From positions 1-13,614 of the forward strand of contig CAYFHQ010000100.1 in NCBI GenBank assembly GCA_964342805.1: 13,614 nt of DNA. The letters run 5' to 3'. Shown here piece after piece: positions 12,378 to 13,614 of the stretch. The notes below the pieces were generated by a model. That model was not told the DNA's origin. It saw nothing but the letters and a program-made list of their open reading frames with translations, and made no database searches. Position numbers and translations under genes: made by a program. Origin of the DNA: CAYFHQ01 sp964342805 (GTDB taxonomy: Bacteria; Bacillota; Clostridia; Peptostreptococcales; Acidaminobacteraceae). Every line of letters begins with the position of its first letter. The first letter of the stretch is position 1.

Positions 12378-12410
12378 AAAATGGTTCCTGAACGTTACAG
12401 GAACCATTTT
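12378..12410 (+). terminator. Strong intrinsic terminator after the secreted-protein gene
   Basis: Perfect 13-bp stem AAAATGGTTCCTG (12378-12390), loop AACGTTA, CAGGAACCATTTT (12398-12410), then CTTTATATT. It is A-rich before and T-rich after, so it could work on both strands. The 224 bases from here to the next gene hold only a 10-bp palindrome CCACTAGTGG (12550-12559) and two AGACGCT copies flanking it. Confidence 0.9.
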
Positions 12411-12634
12411 CTTTATATTAAGTGACTATTATAGAGTTCTTTTTATCGTCTCATGAACAATCCAACACCACATAAAGGTTTAATTACCTAATTAATGGTA
12501 CATATGCTATCATTATGTGTGAGATGATAAGATGGAAACCCAAGACGCTCCACTAGTGGTTAGATAGACGCTTATCATTGATCCTTAAAACCTAGGGTGA
12601 CGTAAAGATACCCTTCCGAAAGTAGGTTCCTAAA

Positions 12635-12958
12635 ATGAAGAAAACACTCTTAGCCATGATTATTGGTCTTGCACTGATTGGTACTACCTTATATGGATTT
12701 ATGAATACAAGATCCATAGAAGATTCAGTCTCCCACACGGTGACTATTGAGCTAAACCAGGGCGATGACCTCCTAGTTTCTGAGTCCAACATACTACTGG
12801 ACCAGAACATGAAAACTGATGGTTTATCCACCTATGTAACTACTTCTGCTGACACCCATAAAATTTACCGGCTACCACGGGGCGAGTACCACTTGCTTGA
12901 GCGGGTGCATATCAATGAGCGGGAGCACTTTCAGCTGGTGTATGTGATTATTGATTAA
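12635..12958 (+). CDS. Small membrane-anchored or exported protein, unknown family
   Basis: 107 aa. The N-terminus MKKTLLAMIIGLALIGTTLYG has a lysine pair and a single hydrophobic segment: a signal peptide or N-terminal anchor with no lipobox cysteine. The rest is soluble and probably extracellular, with β-like alternation (HTVTIELNQGDDLLVSES, and FQLVYVIID at the end). The upstream AGTAGG is a modest ribosome site. I do not recognise it. It lies in the AT-richer right-hand block between the secreted protein and another small membrane protein. It is AT-rich like its neighbours, and a signal-like start makes it unlikely to be a chance ORF. Confidence 0.65.
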   Translation: MKKTLLAMIIGLALIGTTLYGFMNTRSIEDSVSHTVTIELNQGDDLLVSESNILLDQNMKTDGLSTYVTTSADTHKIYRLPRGEYHLLERVHINEREHFQLVYVIID

Positions 12959-13026
12959 ATCAGCTTTATGATGCAACAACACTAAATCAGAAATTTTACG
13001 AGCCAAACGACACTGGAGGTACTGAA

Positions 13027-13218
13027 ATGACACAAGCATTCTACTCAATTGGACTTATGCTCTTATGCTACTTCGCTATGACAACCACAGACAAAAGCAC
13101 AATGAATCCATCTTCCAAGAAGATTTCAAAGTTTGTCTTCACAGCTATCATCGCGATCACAGCAGTTTACAACATTGGTTATATCACGGGATCGGCTTAT
13201 GGTAATTGGGTTCATTAA
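13027..13218 (+). CDS. Small two-helix membrane protein, unknown family
   Basis: 63 aa with two hydrophobic segments (about residues 5-19, FYSIGLMLLCYFAM, and 35-57, FVFTAIIAITAVYNIGYITG) separated by a polar loop rich in T, S and K. The start ATG has GGAGG 7 nt upstream, a strong reason to accept it as a gene. It starts 69 bp after the preceding small membrane protein and may share its transcript. I do not recognise the family; no toxin, holin or peptide-exporter signature is clear. Confidence 0.65.
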   Translation: MTQAFYSIGLMLLCYFAMTTTDKSTMNPSSKKISKFVFTAIIAITAVYNIGYITGSAYGNWVH

Positions 13219-13255
13219 TCACGGTTCTCCATCAAGCCTCATTGTAAATCCTATT

Positions 13256-13614
13256 TTAATGCCCTTTCACTGCAATATACTTACATACCTCAAGACTAGA
13301 TTCCCAGTCTGACAAATCTCTCACTTCGTTCAACCCAGTCCATTTATAACTTTCATGCTCGCCAGAAAGGACTATGTCCACAAGATTAGAAACTTTCAAA
13401 AGGAAACACGTGTCTGTCATATTCATCATGACCCCATCTTTGGGTTCTTTATAGTTGAGGGCAAAAGGAAGTTCCACTAAGTCAGATTAAGCTACAATGC
13501 CGGTTTCTTCAAAGAGTTCTCGCTTGGCAGCTTCATTGTCGCATTCACTATAATGTACACTGTGAATGGTAAAATAAATTAGTCAGTTTCGGACAAAGAA
13601 ACTAGCCAGAAATG
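13256..13614 (-). pseudogene. Decayed Nudix (MutT-like) hydrolase, runs off the right edge
   Basis: Reading the minus strand, a Nudix-box-like segment ECDNEAAKRELFEETGIVA precedes an in-frame TAA (13489-13487). The same frame then continues as SDLVELPFALNYKEP and ends ESYKWTGLNEVRDLSDWESS then LEVCKYIAVKGH, a normal Nudix C-terminus. A second in-frame stop (TGA, 13585-13583) lies 31 codons upstream, and the invariant Gly that opens the Nudix box is replaced by His. The N-terminal part seems shifted or deleted (WLVSLSETD in another frame near the edge). With two stops and a broken catalytic motif, I call it a pseudogene; the remaining 73-codon frame from a GTG lacks the catalytic box. Nudix enzymes hydrolyse nucleoside diphosphate derivatives. 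Confidence 0.8.

Overview
The window looks like a chromosomal segment of a Gram-positive (Bacillota) anaerobe or facultative anaerobe, probably Clostridia-like. The evidence is the strong AGGAGG-type ribosome binding sites, the σA promoters with T-rich intrinsic terminators, a Moco riboswitch, an azlCD pair and an Rgg/PlcR/Rap-type peptide signalling pair. The species cannot be named from the sequence alone. Everything from base 1 to about 10,400 that codes is on the minus strand, so operons read right to left. From about 10,476 to 13,218 genes are on the plus strand, and the DNA becomes visibly AT-richer with a different codon style.

Molybdenum block (1-7,879, minus strand). A three-gene operon encodes an FAD/NAD(H) oxidoreductase, a four-cluster ferredoxin-like subunit and a soluble Mo/W-bisPGD enzyme without a Tat signal. 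This is the architecture of a cytoplasmic NADH-linked molybdoenzyme such as the NarABC nitrate reductase type, but the substrate cannot be read from the sequence. It has a near-consensus promoter at 8,044-8,072. Its leader carries a perfect 7-bp palindrome and then a hairpin followed by seven U residues, that is, an apparent attenuator ahead of the first gene. Downstream lies a cofactor operon headed by a Moco riboswitch (about 3,828-3,946): a MoeA-like/MoCF protein with a Cys-rich tail, moeA, moaC, and modB (cut by the left edge). The logic is molybdate uptake, cofactor assembly and cofactor use in one neighbourhood, with feedback from the cofactor itself.

Middle block (8,229-10,404, minus strand). 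azlC and azlD (branched-chain amino acid export family) overlap, and azlD is translationally coupled to a TrmB-family regulator that sits immediately upstream of the molybdoenzyme operon. The azlC promoter is covered by two very similar 26-bp inverted repeats with centres 32 bp apart.

Signalling and right-hand block (10,261-13,614). A 47-codon gene for a Sec-signal peptide precursor, with its own terminator, is divergent from an XRE-HTH plus helical-repeat (TPR-like) regulator. Together they look like an uncharacterised RRNPP quorum-sensing pair. Downstream of the regulator come a palindrome-rich intergenic region, a secreted protein of unknown family whose start codon looks frameshifted or coupled, two small membrane proteins, and at the right edge a decayed Nudix hydrolase gene on the minus strand. 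The most interesting new biology is the peptide/receptor pair with its possible secreted output, followed by the two regulated leaders of the molybdenum block and the tandem azlC operators.
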